A program made the position numbers and the translations under genes. Shown here one piece after another: positions 38,638 through 51,506 of a stretch of DNA of 64,000 nucleotides. Position 1 is the stretch's first letter. Every line of letters begins with the position of its first letter. The notes below the pieces were generated by a model. That model made no database searches, had not been told where the DNA came from, and was given only the letters and a program-made list of their open reading frames with translations. Source of the DNA: Oryza sativa Japonica Group (Eukaryota > Streptophyta > Magnoliopsida > Poales > Poaceae); contig NC_089042.1 of the NCBI RefSeq assembly GCF_034140825.1, positions 27,030,501 through 27,094,500 of the forward strand, in the 5' to 3' direction.

Positions 38638-41600
38638 CTAGCAGTCTGGCTGCTCCAATTTCACTGGTGTTTTTGTGGCGATATCTGCTGTTGTTGCTGC
38701 TGCTGATGCGCTATTTTGATCGCTGAGACTTCTGGCAACAACCAAATCACTGACAACATCAAAGTTCAGTCTTCCACTGACTTTCTTCCCACTGCACAAA
38801 TTGAGAATAGTTTAGACAAAGTTTTCCTCTCACTAGTGAAATAAGGATAAAAAGACTTCTTTTCCAGCTTCTTTCTAGTTTTACCTGTTTAGGCGGTTGT
38901 TTATAACCTTAAGGTCCTTGGAGGGGCTCTGAAATGCATGAGTACTCTCCCCTACACAGGCGTAATAGCTCTTGGAGCTTGGGGAAAGCAAAGTATCCAT
39001 CTGAAACATTCAGTTATTGCAATGTCACAACATTGATCAAGGACTACCATTATAGTTAAAATTCAGGTGGTCATTATAAATGCAACATTAAACTTCACAA
39101 GGGAGATCAGTTTATTTCTTGAGGCGTACCTTTGATGTGCGCAAGGGTGAAACATATACGTTATGAGCAGCAGAAACTTTCTTGGGAGACATGTCAGGAA
39201 GGTTTGGAAACCGAGATAGCCGAGGAGATTCTGGATATGGACCTGCTAATATGGCAAGCACTTTCAGAAAAGCCTTTAAATTCTAGCAGTACAATGATCA
39301 AACTTGTTTCAAGTACATTAGCATACCATCAGCAGCACATTTTTCCTCATTCTTCTTGTTTGGACTAGTACCAGACCCTAGCTCAACCAGCAAAGGTTTC
39401 ACAGTAGGAATAAATACTTCGTTGTAGAAAGTGATAATGTCAACATGGTCCTCCCCTGTTTTCTGATGCCATAAGAGTAAACACACTTTCAGAATAATTG
39501 CGATTTAAACATAAAAAATTCTTGAAACACTGAAAAGAAAGTGCAGTTACCCCATTGCGGCTTCGTGATGCCCAATGAACATAAACACTACGGAAAACTT
39601 GTGGCTTGCACTGAGATTGTTTTCTGTAGCCGAAAATAATTTCCTTGAATGTCAGTGCCAATTGAGATATCTGCACACATGGACCAATAAACAAAACTGA
39701 GTGCTAACTGAGATATCTGGAAAAACAGCAATTGATAGATATACTAGCAATCATAACAAGCGAAATCTTTCTTTGTTGCAAGGGGAGTAATTTCTAGACA
39801 GACCTTAGCAACTCCATATATGCTGCATAGTATAATCTGATCGATGTGCCGATTGAAAAATAGAGCAGTTTGTTGGATAATGATTTGTTGCACAAGGGAG
39901 TACACTCGCTCCAAGACTTGCTGAGAAAGTTGCAGCCTTTCACAAAGACCTCTGATTCTAATAGCTGCAAGCTTTGCTATCTGCGCAGGACAAAAACATT
40001 GCAGTGCGATCAGTAAGAATTTTAGTGCATATTAAGGCACTTTAAGGTCAGACACTTATTTTTGAACATAAATTATGGTCAGACACTTATTTTTGAACAA
40101 AAAGTATGGTCAGACACTCACCTTGCTCAAAAATACACCTATTCCTGTCTCTGCGCATAATTCTCCCCCTGCTGCAGGATTAGGTCTTGTTGGACTGAAA
40201 TCAAGAACATGCAAAAAAAAAAAAGACAATTGAGCAACCAGCTAATGACTTTAAAGAGGAATCAGGAAGGGATGTAAACCTTAAAAATGCTGATTGGAGA
40301 GGAGGCAACTTTGATTTGAGGGTATCCTTGACTGGTGATCTAAATGAATTGTTGTCCACCAGCACATTCCTCCTTTCAGTGCATGCTCTTTTGGGAGATC
40401 TAACTTCATCCTTGTCTACAAGAAATACCAAAATTTGTAAGTTCAACCATTCTTTCATATATTTTAAAGTCAAAGGCAATGAAACATGAGGTAGCATGCC
40501 AGTGGGCTACCTGGTGAATGTTCTTGCTTTTGAAAGGGAAGAGGTGGCAGCCCCTCGAGTGAAATGTTATGGTGCGCCGCAATGGCATCAAGTGATGGCA
40601 TTGGTTCAGCCAATAAACCTAGCCTGTTTATTTCTGCAGATAGTGTTGGCCTGGCAACAATCAGAGAATTGTACATTGATGAGCCTTTCTCCCATGCCAT
40701 GCTTTCCAGGAGCCGTTCCTCAAGTGAATTCAAATGACGTTTCAGCTCTCGTGGAAGTGTATCCTCATGCCTAACAAAACTCTCTATGACTTTGCTCAAG
40801 TCAAAAGCTGTTATGCCAGTTTTCTCTAACACAGCTGGGAACATCATTGTGACTGTCTTGTGAGTGGCCAGCACTAACTCAGCAGAACAAGCAATCATAC
40901 ACCGATGGAATCGCTCATTAGACAGAAGCGATGTAAGATTGTTCCCACTCAAGATCTGAGTCTCTGCTCTGCACATTGATTCCAGAACCCTGTAATATAG
41001 CTTAAGTGCTTCCATTTTTCTTTGCTCTGTCCAGATAGCATCAATCCTGTTTGTGCTTCGCACGCTGGTACATATACGTTCGCCGAAAGAACTGCTTGTG
41101 AATATGGCTCCAAGTATAATACCAGCTCTGCGTGTAATGTCATCTGTCACATCCTTATCACAAGCTGAGAAGAAGCGCAGTAACTCCCCGGAAGGTTTTG
41201 AAGGAAGGGGAGAGATTGTGCTCCGAAGCCACTTGGCTGTTGTCATGGCTGTGCTCACTGGGGTGATAGGAGCCATTTTTGAGCTGCAGTAGCCATTTCC
41301 AGTAGGGGATGCACAAAACCGTGGAGGAGACATCGGACTTGGACTTGTTATTGATTTTGCAGGTGAGGCCATAACATCGTACTTTCTCTGCAATACCCAC
41401 AGGTAAAGTTAAAACATAAGATTTGGGGTTTTAAGTTGAATGAACATGTGTAGGCTTAACACTAATTACCTTTGTGCCTGGTAAATTGATGGCACCTCCT
41501 GACAGACTTCCACTGCCAAGCAAGCTGTCCTCATCGTTTGCGAACATGCGCTCATCTAATTCTCCCTTGGTGTTAATTGCATTCTCATATTCCTTTTCCA

Positions 41601-44211
41601 GCATTAGCAAACTTAATTTCAATGAGTCTTCCTCGAGCAAATTCTTAAAATATGTCAAGCCCTCTGCATCAAACAACAAGAAGCAAGGAAGTTGAGATGG
41701 ATGGCAACAAGTTCCTGAAACACAAACCTCGACTATGGAAATAATTGTGTTTGAAGATCACATTCATACCTGGATCAATAAAAGACAACCTATCCTGCTG
41801 ACATTCTGAAGCAGCTGGACATGGTTTCTTCTTCAGAATATCCACTATGAGAGTATTTGTCTTCTCGATTGCTTTACTCAACTCATCTTCTGATGTATGG
41901 TATTTTTCACATAGGGAAGCAATAAGATTTACTCCCTTGTCTGACTTCTTGGCTGATTCAGATCAAGAAACACTATCCATTAGTTTCGAATCATAACTGC
42001 CATAACATGTGAGTACAGAGAGCAAACACATTTGTAAAAAATAAGAGTTGATTGTCATTACCAAAACTAGAAGACTCTTTGATATTGAAATTCCTTAGCC
42101 GCACAGGAATGTGAACAATAAGTACGGCCTGCATGCGTATGGAATAAACAGCATTCATTGGTTACATTTTTATTAACATAATGCATCGATTACCTTGTTG
42201 CATGAAAAAAGATCATGGTAGAAATCCTTACCAACACAGAAACTAGTCCATTTGTGGATGTAACAAGATCCTTAAATCGGCTGAATGTTTGGATTCTTAA
42301 CACCAAGAAAAGTAACCATCCAAAGCGATAATAGTCAGAGGCTTGTGCATTTGGTTCTGCAGAATTTTCTGGTGGCTTGGCATCATTTAATAGGAACAGC
42401 TCCTGGTAGGCACGCTTGTAGTACCTGAACAAAACAAGCATTGTTTTAATTTATCCAACACATGAGTCATAATGGTCACAGAAAGGAAACTAATGAAAAA
42501 GCAAATCCAGAACAGAGACAAGCACAAAAAGAAATGAACAAAGGTACATCAAACATAATTGTTATGAGGATAAATTAGGTTACAAGTAGCCACAGGTGAA
42601 ACAATAATACAGGCAAAAGACAGATGCGACATAAAAATACAGATTTACCTGCTTAGCAGGCTTAAATGGACGACATTCGCTTGCAGTTCCTTCAACTGAT
42701 CATAAGGGAAATAAATGCGTTAGTCGGTAACAGGGCAAACACAAACATGTGTTCAGTTCTGAATTCAGATTTCAAACAGGGGAGCATACTACAAAATCTG
42801 GACGGGTACCTCAAGCCTCTTCTCCCAATCTGAACCATATAGACCAGCCAGAACAGACCCAACCTTTATGCAGAACTGTGGCATCTCCTTGAAGAAATCG
42901 ACGATGCTGCAAAGAAACAATAGAGTCAATAATCAAATTAGCGCATTGGAGAACATGACTGATCCTCAGCAAACCAAAACTTGCATATCCTTACTTCAGA
43001 CTAAATGCCCTCAATATCTGGCACAGTGAGATGCCACCATCTTCCTTCCCTTTGCCTGCTTTGCCAAGCCTTGACACACAGTAAAGAACAAAAGCAGACC
43101 AGAACCTCTCGATCTCCTCAGGCTACATTAACACCATGGTTTGCAGAAACACATACATTAGTTATTTAGTTGTAACCCCTGTGGCAGAATGGAAGCATGA
43201 AGTTTATAAACTACAGATGAGGAATTTGCAATTTACCGATCCACTGCCCAAGGATGACATGCTGGATAGGAGGATGCTCTTGCTCTCCTTGAACAGCTGC
43301 ATTGCCTGCCTCGTTATGCTCTCGTCCAGCCCAAGCTTGCTCTGCTAACCAGCAATCAGAATTCAGAAATTGAGCAAAATATTCAGAAAAACATCACAAG
43401 CCAGACAGCAGAGATGAAATTGAACACTGAATGCATCCATATTGTTTCTTACAGGCACCAAAACACCATTCATATTAAATCAAAGGTAAAGTTAGACAGT
43501 AAAACCCAAATTATTAGAGCAGAAAAAAGAAAACACGCCATTAAAAAGATCATTCTTTTTATGAAATTTGGTAAATTAGCCACATATACAAAATTTATCA
43601 CCAGAAGATCATTCAAATACTGGACTCGGAAGTAATCATCGCGAAGATACTATCAACAGGCACCTTTCCATCAAGGATTTTAAAGGGATTGGAGCAAAAG
43701 GGAGAGTACAGTAAAACAAAATTTCCAAAATCTACTCGCAAAAAACACCAAACAAGAAGAGGAAAGGTTAGCGCATCCAAAAATTTGTTGCAACAATCCA
43801 AATCAATGGCACGAGAAAATAGAATCCCAAAAACAGACAACAAATCTCAGAAAGTTCATAGATTTTCCTCCAAAATAAAGGCGATAACAACTAAGCGAGA
43901 ACCCAATCCAACATAAATTTGGAGAAAACTCCAAATTAAACAACAAATCTACTGGAAAAAGGTGTACCACCCATCATTCTTCACTCAGAAGCATTCATCT
44001 AAATTGTAATCACCAGGGTAAAGAAAAAAAAAAGCAGCAGACACTGTACAGAAGAGACAACCACACGAAGGCCGCACCAGATGAGGGGCCGTACCTTGCA
44101 CAGATCGGCGAACCGCTCCTCCATGGCGGCGCCGCCGCCAGCGTCCACCTTCCCCGAGCCCGCACCCGTCACCTCCGACCCGGAGCTCGCTGGCGGCGCG
44201 GCACCCTCCAT
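38638..44211 (-). CDS. RBR1: Retinoblastoma-related protein 1
   Basis: Nuclear pocket protein that binds E2F/DP and LxCxE proteins to block S-phase entry; matches rice RBR1 from memory. The start is the ATG at 44211 and exon 1 ends at 44095. Further coding blocks lie near 43340-43238, 43122-42994, 42906-42811, 42700-42650, 42425-42231, 42128-42061, 41953-41770, 41664-41471, 41390-40512, 40418-40280, 40197-40123, 39981-39804, 39672-39552, 39460-39327, 39242-39131, 39001-38889 and 38790-38638. The N-terminal cyclin-like fold covers the first nine blocks. Pocket A is in the large exon ([22 protein letters not shown]). Pocket B includes [16 protein letters not shown] and [15 protein letters not shown]. 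The tail has SP-type CDK sites ([26 protein letters not shown]) and ends KLEQPDC. Internal exon edges are approximate. E2F-like sites precede the gene. Confidence 0.95.
40046..40118. repeat. 31-bp tandem repeat in an RBR1 intron
   Basis: GGTCAGACACTTATTTTTGAAC followed by ATAAATTAT or AAAAAGTAT occurs twice, and its first 11 bases a third time. The array ends just before the exon at 40123. Confidence 0.85.
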
Positions 44212-44405
44212 GCCCCGTCAAGAACACCACCAACCAACCAAACTCCCCCCAAAAAAAACCAGAGTCTCTCCCGCGAGCGGCGGTGGGAGGAGACGACGAA
44301 CGAGCCCTCCTGCCTGCGCTGCCTGCAGCTAGGGTTGCGCTCGCCTGCGCGGTGGAGATGGAGATGGAGATGGAGATTGGAGCGAAGAGGGCGGCGTTTG
44401 GTTGG

Positions 44406-44600
44406 AATGCGCGCCAAAAAAAAATCCTAGTTCCGCGCGGCGCGCGCGCTGCCGTTTTTTATCTCTCTCGCGGGTGGCTTGCGCGGCAAAACGAGAACTG
44501 CCGTGTCACTGAGCGGTGGGGCCATGAGGGTGACACGTGGCGATGGGCGGGCGGGGATTGGTTGGTTTTGGCGGGAGAGGGGTGGGAAATGGCGGGAGAT
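44406..44600 (-). promoter_or_regulatory. E2F-type sites upstream of RBR1
   Basis: GCGCGCCAAAAAAAA near 44409-44423 contains, on the gene's strand, TTTGGCGC, the consensus E2F site, about 200 bp before the start codon. Further out are TTTTGGCGGGAG (44566-44577) and AAATGGCGGGAGA (from about 44587), both close to TTTSSCGS. E2F control of RB genes is known in plants and animals; use of these sites here is inferred. Confidence 0.55.
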
Positions 44601-45098
44601 TTGGGTGGCAAAGCGGCGGGGCCCGGGGGGAGTCAGAGGATGGGTCCCGCTTTGCAGGAGGGCGGCGTGGCTTGTCGGGATCCGTAGCCACGTGCGGCGC
44701 CTTTGACGGATGCAGTGCATAGTGCAGATGCGTCCAAGTAAAAAAAGATGATGATATGATTAAAAAACAATTTGCACCGGTAAAATGTAGTACAGTACAT
44801 CGGTTTTAACACATTTTCAATTTATATTGAATAAATTTCACTTAACAAATGATGCATAATCAAAGTATAGAAGATTTTCTGTCTACGAAAATAGAAATTT
44901 CATACAAATTTAAATGAAAATTTTATCTAAATTGACTCGTAACTTTCATTATATTTTATAAGATTTTCCTCCCATTATAAAATATAATATTAAACTTATG
45001 TCCAAAAATCTAACTGCTTCAAATATAAAAGAAAAAAGTTGACATACATTCCTAAACTCTATATGAAAGTCAACCCTAAACTTTAAAATAGTCATCCA

Positions 45099-45198
45099 AC
45101 TCCCTAAACTCAAAATATAACAACTTTTGGCTATGAATCTGGACATATACTTGTCTAGATTCATAGCTAAAAATGCTTATATTTTAGGACGGAGAGAG
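45099..45198. mobile_element. Decayed Stowaway-like MITE
   Basis: The right end TATATTTTAGGACGGAGAGAG followed by TA is typical. The inner arms TTTGGCTATGAATCTGGACA and TCTAGATTCATAGCTAAAAA pair. The left end is degraded. Confidence 0.5.
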
Positions 45199-45442
45199 TA
45201 ACCCTGTTTATTGTAAAGTTTAAGGGAGTGGATGTCCGATTTTAAGCTCAGAGTGCTAGGCAAACCAAGTTTTGATGGCTGTTTGGACTTTTTCTAATAC
45301 TACTCGTACCTCATTGCATAAATATATGACCAACGTGTAACAAGGTGTCGTGTGCCGTAGAAGGAACAGGAAGAAAGAGACGACAAGACGTGGACACGGC
45401 AGCGGGCCGCCGGCGACGATCGCCGCCGGTGCACTCAACCAA

Positions 45443-45580
45443 GGCTGTGTTTAGATCTAAAATTTGGATCCAAACTTCAGTACTTTTCCATCACATCAAC
45501 CTATCATACACACAACTTTTCAGTCACATCATCTTTAATTTCAACCAAAATCTAAACTTTGTGCTGAACTAGAAACAGCC
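45443..45580. mobile_element. hAT-type MITE
   Basis: A 138-bp element with ends GGCTGTGTTTAGATC and GAACTAGAAACAGCC. Its internal phrases (CATCACATCAACCTATCATACACAC, AATTTCAACCAAAATCTAAAC) are shared with the fragment at 11718-11845. Confidence 0.6.
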
Positions 45581-46106
45581 TTAAGGAGAGAATCCAGTAC
45601 GGCGTGCAGTGGCAGCGTCACGTCGCGTACACGACGACACGACTCACGCCATCGGATTCTTCTCTTCTGGACTTGCCCGCCTTTGCTTTCATTGGTCCAG
45701 TAGTACTCCAGTCTCTTCTCTATCCATTGGATACTTCAGGAGAATGGAAGCTAGTCCTAGTTCGGTCACTGATGCCAAATAGAGTACCACCAGCAGCAGA
45801 ACATTCTCAGACACACGTTATCATCAGTACTGTACTATTACATCTCACTACTGATAATAATCCACTGGGTGAAATTCAACCATGCTGTCCTTACGAGTAC
45901 AAGTATGTCGGGTAGGAGGAGTAATTGTTTCAGAAATGGAATCCAAATGGTCACAAGAGTTCTGAACCATTAACTTTTAGCTTAGTTTGTAATTTGGAGC
46001 ATATGTTAGTTAAATATACCCTCTGATGACTGTATCAAACTACCACCAAAATGTTTCTGCGTTTGTTCAGGTCACAAGCAAATTAATATACAGGACGAAC
46101 ACGGAT

Positions 46107-47584
46107 TCAGGGTTCAGTTGGTGGATCCCTGGGTTCTGTGCGGCTAGGTTGTTCCAGGTAAAGCTGCATCTTCACAGGATCACAGCTCATGGACTTGATT
46201 GGGGTTATCTGTGGAGGCTGCATCCACTGTTTGGTGTCTGTAGGGATCCACAGCTGAGCTTCCTTCTCACCATCTGGAGGGAGGGATCGGAAGTATGCAG
46301 CGATCTCCCAGCTGCCATCTATCACCAATTCAGAATGCAAGCATCTCTTGAGAGATCTTCTAGTAGCATGGTTCCCCTTTCTAGCAAAATATGGAGATAG
46401 TATGGAAAAATAAGGGTGATGTAGATTGAGTACCTGATGGAAGGGTTCTAGTAAGGGGTTCAGCAACAGCCAGTTTGATCAAGAAAGCTCGCAGAGCGAA
46501 TTCCAGGCTGGCCTCCTCTATCTTGGAGCCATAAGATTGGTTAACTGCAAGCTTGAACACAAACTTCTCAACTGGCACATGCGCTTTGTCGTAGAAGATG
46601 ACTACAACCCTCTCAACCAATCCCTGGATTGTTGTGAGAAAATTATGGTTATTCACTAGTTGGAAAAGAAAAAGAATCAGCACAAATTATTTCTAAAATG
46701 CTCTTCACATGAACACCAAGAGACTGTTCGATACTGTAACTCAGGTTTGAAATAAGCTCACAAAATTGTTGCCATACTTCCCTCCGCACATGACAGAAAC
46801 TAGACCAAACTCCAAGAATATGCATAATGAGTTAAGGTAGAACTATGAGATCCATACATTAGCAAGTTTCCCTATTATTCTCATAAATTGCAATGAGTTG
46901 TGATAACCAATCAGCCAATGCGATATAAAAAGGTATAATCAACACCACCACAGTGTGCACAAGGAAAATCTCAAGTCTGTCAGACAGGATACATAGTATA
47001 CTGCATAATTGCGTTTGCATTAACCAAAATGAATTCAATATTTAGGGAATGCCTAAATCTTCCCATGTTGTACCCGCATGACCACAACCTAGAAATAAGC
47101 TAGTTCAGGAAATGCAACAACGAGGAACAATTATTTAGAGGAGGAACCTTCTGAATGAAAGGGAGTAGGCCAGAAGTAGCAGAGTGGATATAACCGGCAA
47201 GTTGGGGGTGCACTGCTTTCTGGACCACTACATTCATATACCTTCTCCTCTCAAATGCACCTACAGATAGTCAGATACATTATGTTTAATCGAACTGTGC
47301 CTTTACAGATAGCAAATATTGACAAACAAGCTGAAATAAGTACAAAATAGGAGTAATTCTTACGAGGAGGATAGAAGCCTTTGAGGAAGACAACACAACT
47401 GACAGCTACCTCTAGAAAATCCACAATCACTTGTGCTATTTGACCTATTAAGCCAACCAAGCTTTTAGCAGAGAGGACAAAAGGCATTCCTTAAAAAAAT
47501 CAACCTAACTTCAGGAACCACTGGTATAACTATTTGTAAGCATTTGTGCTTTTTACCTTGTGGAGTTTGATTTTTCCTGTCCAT
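46107..47584 (-). CDS. REV7: REV7 / MAD2L2-type HORMA protein, DNA polymerase zeta subunit
   Basis: Accessory subunit that joins REV3 to REV1 in translesion synthesis. Five exons, 47584-47557, 47444-47364, 47260-47148, 46623-46434 and 46318-46107, join in frame to 207 residues, close to the usual length of about 210. The HORMA domain fills the protein: QIAQVIVDFLEVAVSCVVFLKG, YPPRAFERRRYMN, GLVERVVVIFYDK, then the C-terminal seat-belt region ending LEQPSRTEPRDPPTEP. The tiny first exon encodes nine residues plus one base. The PPR gene lies about 0.9 kb upstream on the same strand. The HORMA fold is shared with MAD2, but the YPPRAFERRRY stretch favours REV7. Confidence 0.9.
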
Positions 47585-48511
47585 ATGGTTCAGTTCAGGC
47601 GAATTCTGGTTTGTCACAAACTTCTATTGATTTATGCCCCTATGATTGGCATAATCCACCAGCCAGAGGGCATATTTGAAACTGCACCAGATGATTCAAA
47701 GCATAGAAAGAAGAGTTCAATTCTAAATCAAAAGATCATTAGATAAAGAGCAAATGAAAAGGAACAAGCAAATGGCAATAGCTATATTGAGTGTTTGTAT
47801 ACGATGAGAGCTTGCTAGTTTCATTTAGCCCTTGCAGCACATCAGACTCCCAGTCAACAATAATGACTATTATGTAGGGCCTACCATATTTTGCAAAACA
47901 TGAAACATGAAAAAATGACATTCACACTTCTCACCGATAGTAGAACGAAACTATGGCCAACATATCATCTTATCAGTCAAGTGAGTATACATGAAATGGT
48001 TTTGCAAGGCAAGATTCAAAAAACTGGAAGGACAACACAAGTCGCAGAGCTGAGATTCATCTCGCCAATCACTGTAAAAAACAGATATCCCTAACTCTCT
48101 GTTTAATGGTTAGTAAGAATACATGATTGAGGAACAGCTACAGAGTTGCCTACTACAAATAACTGTTCCGCTAACTAGTTTTCACTTCTCATTGAAACAC
48201 CTTTAGTAATTGTAGGTGGTAGTAAACTATACACAAAAAAGGGAGTAAATGCAAATGCAATATCCTGGGGCTACATTATGAAAAGGAAATATTTTCAGAA
48301 ATTGTGGCCAACAGAACCACATTAAGTATATTCCCTTCAGTGGTAGTTGCAACACTGTAAAGAACCTGGAAAAGGAAAAATTCTCAACTTGGAGGGAAAT
48401 GCAAAAGTAAAGACAAATTTTCAATTTCATCATTCCATAAGCTGATAAAAAAAACCACAGCATTGTACATTTGAAATGGATATATTTGGTTGATATGGAA
48501 CTCCTAAGCTT

Positions 48512-50257
48512 TTACATTAGGAAGGACTCCGCCACTAGTAGCTCATTGATCCCAAAAAGAGTGTTGCATATAGCTTCTGTCTCAAAATGAGACTCATCTC
48601 CCGCAAAGAATTCATGTATGCAGCCATCGACTTCAATGAAAGAGCAACCGGGCTTCTTACTTGTCCTACTATTGCCCATCCCTGTCCGCACATTATTCAC
48701 ATCAACCCATCTTAATGTGGTAGCATATACATTAGAGAGTAAAACATGCCCTCCACACCTTTTTGGTTCCAACTGTTCAATTCTTTCTGCTGCATATTCT
48801 GCAAGCCCCACTTGTCCAGAAGCTCTACAGGCAAACAACAATGACCGCCATACTACCACATCAGGAGCGACAGGCATATCTTTAATGAATTGCTCTGCCT
48901 CTGCCAACAGCTTGGCACGTCCCAAAAGGTCGACCATGCATCCATAGTGTTCGATTCTTGGCACAAGGTTGTAGACCTTGGACATGCGATGGAAGTGATG
49001 GTACCCCTGTTCCACTAAACCTCCATGGCTGCAAGCAGTTAGCACACCCAAAAAAATGACCTCATTCGGCATAACCTTATCTTCTCCTTCCATCTGTGCA
49101 AACAAATCTAGTGCCTCAACGCAGAGACCATTCATAGCAAAGCCCATTATCATTACTGTCCAAGTAAACACATCCCGCTTTGTCAATCCATGAAATATCT
49201 GATAGGCCTTGTTTACATCCCCGCACTTCGAGTACATATCAATCAACGAATTTTTCACAGAAAGCTCTTTCCCTAAACCATGACCATCACAATAAGCATG
49301 GAGATACCGTCCCAAGTCAAGTGCTCCCATCTGGCCACATGATGATACAACAGTAGCAATTGTAGCGTCATCAGCCTTCACACCAGCAATTTGCATGTCC
49401 CTAAACAGATCAACAGCCTCTTTAAACCTACCAGATTGTGTACATCCAGCAATCATTGAGGTCCAGCAAACTACATTCCTTTCAGGCATTCTATTAAAAA
49501 CCCTGCGAGCTTCCTCAACCATACCACACTTTGCATACATACTAACCAAAGAGGATCCAATATAACAATTTATCTCAAACCCATTCAGCACAACTAGAGC
49601 ATGACAAAGGCTCCCAACCTTCATTGCGCCTGTCCTTGCACAAGCAACCAGCACATTTAACAGAGTGACCTCGTCCAGCCTAACTTGCTCTTTGGCCATT
49701 TGGTGAAAAGATTGCAACGCCTTATTAGGCATACCACCTCGTATGTATCCAGCAATGATTGTGTTCCAAGAAACTACGTCAGAGGCCCATCGTGGAGCAG
49801 AATCAAGAACTAACCTTGCAGAAGCTGGATAATTACAAGATGAGTACATGTTGATAAGGGCATTAAGGACAAATGAATCTGAAGCTAGGCTGAGTTTCAA
49901 AGAAAGGGCATGAAACTGGGAGCCAACATCAAGTGATGGGACGCGAGCGGCAGCAGAGATGGCAATGTTGAGGGAGTAGTTATCAAGTGTCATGTTGGCA
50001 AAACGGCGAAGTAGGGAGAGGAAGGAGAAAGAGAGTGATGGGATAGGCCCCAAATAGAGGGAACGGAGGACAGAGTGGACCAGCGGTAGCTTAAGGAGAA
50101 GACCCGAGACGGTTGCTCGGGAGAGGAGAATGGGGAGATGATGGTGTGAGAGAGATGAGACCGGGACAGAGAGGATACATTTGTTTTCAGTGTGCGAGCT
50201 TCTGAGAGTGGAGAAATATCGTGTCTTCCCATTGAGAATCCGAGAAGATAAGCACAT
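48512..50257 (-). CDS. PLS-type pentatricopeptide repeat protein, E/E+ class
   Basis: Single exon, 581 residues, starting at the ATG at 50257. The N-terminus is rich in Ser, Arg and Leu with no acidic residues for about 20 positions, fitting organelle targeting. About ten PPR units follow; clear ones read VSWNTIIAGYIRGGMPNKAL, VCWTSMIAGCTQSGRFKEAV and FTWTVMIMGFAMNGLCVEAL. The C-terminal E and E+ regions (WRSLLFACRASGQVGLAEYA, GCSFIEVDGCIHEF) are present, and the DYW deaminase domain is absent. Such proteins bind organelle RNA and many act in C-to-U editing with a partner deaminase. The target cannot be predicted by eye. The lack of introns is normal for the family. Confidence 0.92.
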   Translation of the reverse strand: MCLSSRILNGKTRYFSTLRSSHTENKCILSVPVSSLSHHHLPILLSRATVSGLLLKLPLVHSVLRSLYLGPIPSLSFSFLSLLRRFANMTLDNYSLNIAISAAARVPSLDVGSQFHALSLKLSLASDSFVLNALINMYSSCNYPASARLVLDSAPRWASDVVSWNTIIAGYIRGGMPNKALQSFHQMAKEQVRLDEVTLLNVLVACARTGAMKVGSLCHALVVLNGFEINCYIGSSLVSMYAKCGMVEEARRVFNRMPERNVVCWTSMIAGCTQSGRFKEAVDLFRDMQIAGVKADDATIATVVSSCGQMGALDLGRYLHAYCDGHGLGKELSVKNSLIDMYSKCGDVNKAYQIFHGLTKRDVFTWTVMIMGFAMNGLCVEALDLFAQMEGEDKVMPNEVIFLGVLTACSHGGLVEQGYHHFHRMSKVYNLVPRIEHYGCMVDLLGRAKLLAEAEQFIKDMPVAPDVVVWRSLLFACRASGQVGLAEYAAERIEQLEPKRCGGHVLLSNVYATTLRWVDVNNVRTGMGNSRTSKKPGCSFIEVDGCIHEFFAGDESHFETEAICNTLFGINELLVAESFLM

Positions 50258-50680
50258 TTAAACACTCTAAATGGAGCTGATTTGAGGGCAACAGAATGGG
50301 GGCAGTGGTGTTATACTGCAGCTAAGATATTATTGGAATATCGTAAACTGTTGTCCGACATCAAAACCTACATGGAAAAGGAACCTGCCATAAGAGATAA
50401 TTTCTTGTGTATGGGCTTGTCACTTATGTACAAGAATGAAGAAGAAATTATGCAGCTTGGAATGATCTTTGATAAACAAATATTGTAATTTGTATTGGTG
50501 AAGTAACATTCTAGCAATACAAAGACCCCCAATATGCATATGCCGGCCAGCTCAAGGGAGTCAGCGGGTATTCTGTTTGCATCCTTGAATCCTTGGTCTT
50601 CCATTATATTTGAAGAAAGTTAAATAAAACAAAACTATCAAGGTAATGAGGATTCAGCAGAAGCCTAATTATTTTATATA

Positions 50681-50915
50681 CTCCCTCCTTCCCTAAATGT
50701 TTAACGCCGTTGACTTTTTAAAATATGTTTGACCGTTCGTCTTATTCAAAAACTTTTGTGAAATGTGTAAAACTATATGTATACATAAAAGTATATTTAA
50801 CAATAAATCAAATGATAGGAAAAGAATTAATAATTACCTAAATTTTTTGAATAAGACGAACGGTCAAATATTTTTTAAAAAGTCAACAGCGTCAAACATT
50901 TTGGGATGGAGGGAG
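50681..50915. mobile_element. Stowaway MITE
   Basis: A 235-bp element with ends CTCCCTCCTTCCCTAAATG and CATTTTGGGATGGAGGGAG, flanked by TA at 50679-50680 and 50916-50917. The arms share TTTGACCGTTCGTCTTATTC / GAATAAGACGAACGGTCAAA. It is well preserved. Confidence 0.9.
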
Positions 50916-51506
50916 TATTATTTATTTAGTTTGGAAACACACATGCTATTTGTACTAACAGCATCACCACGCACCAATGAAATCCAACAGAAACTAGATG
51001 TGTGCGCTGGAGGGAACGAGATTAAGGGAACCAGTCCAAGTTCGGACGGATTTCCAATCTATGTCACGCCGCCTCATCAGTCATCAAGCGCGCGCGGAGG
51101 AGGGAGGTGGCTACGAGAGAAGAGAAAACAATAATGAATACCTTGCAGACGGAGGAGGAGGTCGACCGGCCGCGTCACGTCAACCCCTCGCCGGCCCGGC
51201 CGTGCGCGCGAGGGGGGCAGGCCGCACAGAGGAGGAGGAGGAGGATAGGGCGGGGTCGCGATGCGGGGAGGCGGCTCGTCGTCCTTGTCGCCGGCGGCGC
51301 GCTCTCCGGGGAACCTCTTGCTTTTGTGGAAGGAAGAAGAAGACCATCTGGTGGCTGGGCCGGCTCAGGTTCACCTCATCATGGGCTGCCTGAACACGTG
51401 CGCTTACATGGGCTAGGCTAGGCTGGCATATACCCTCCTTACGGCCCGGCACGAGTTACAGCCCGTCCACGAGGCCTCCCCATCCGGCTCTCTTCCTTTT
51501 CTCAAA

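Larger units (their letters stand above)
44601..46106. other. Intergenic interval between RBR1 and REV7
   Basis: Upstream of RBR1 and downstream of REV7. It contains a decayed Stowaway (45099-45198) and a hAT-type MITE (45443-45580). An open frame at 45604-45915 has no recognisable domain. No supported gene. Confidence 0.55.

Noticed and set aside
45604-45915. 103-codon plus-strand open frame between RBR1 and REV7
   Set aside because: No domain, no clear promoter and no splice signals linking it to a larger gene.
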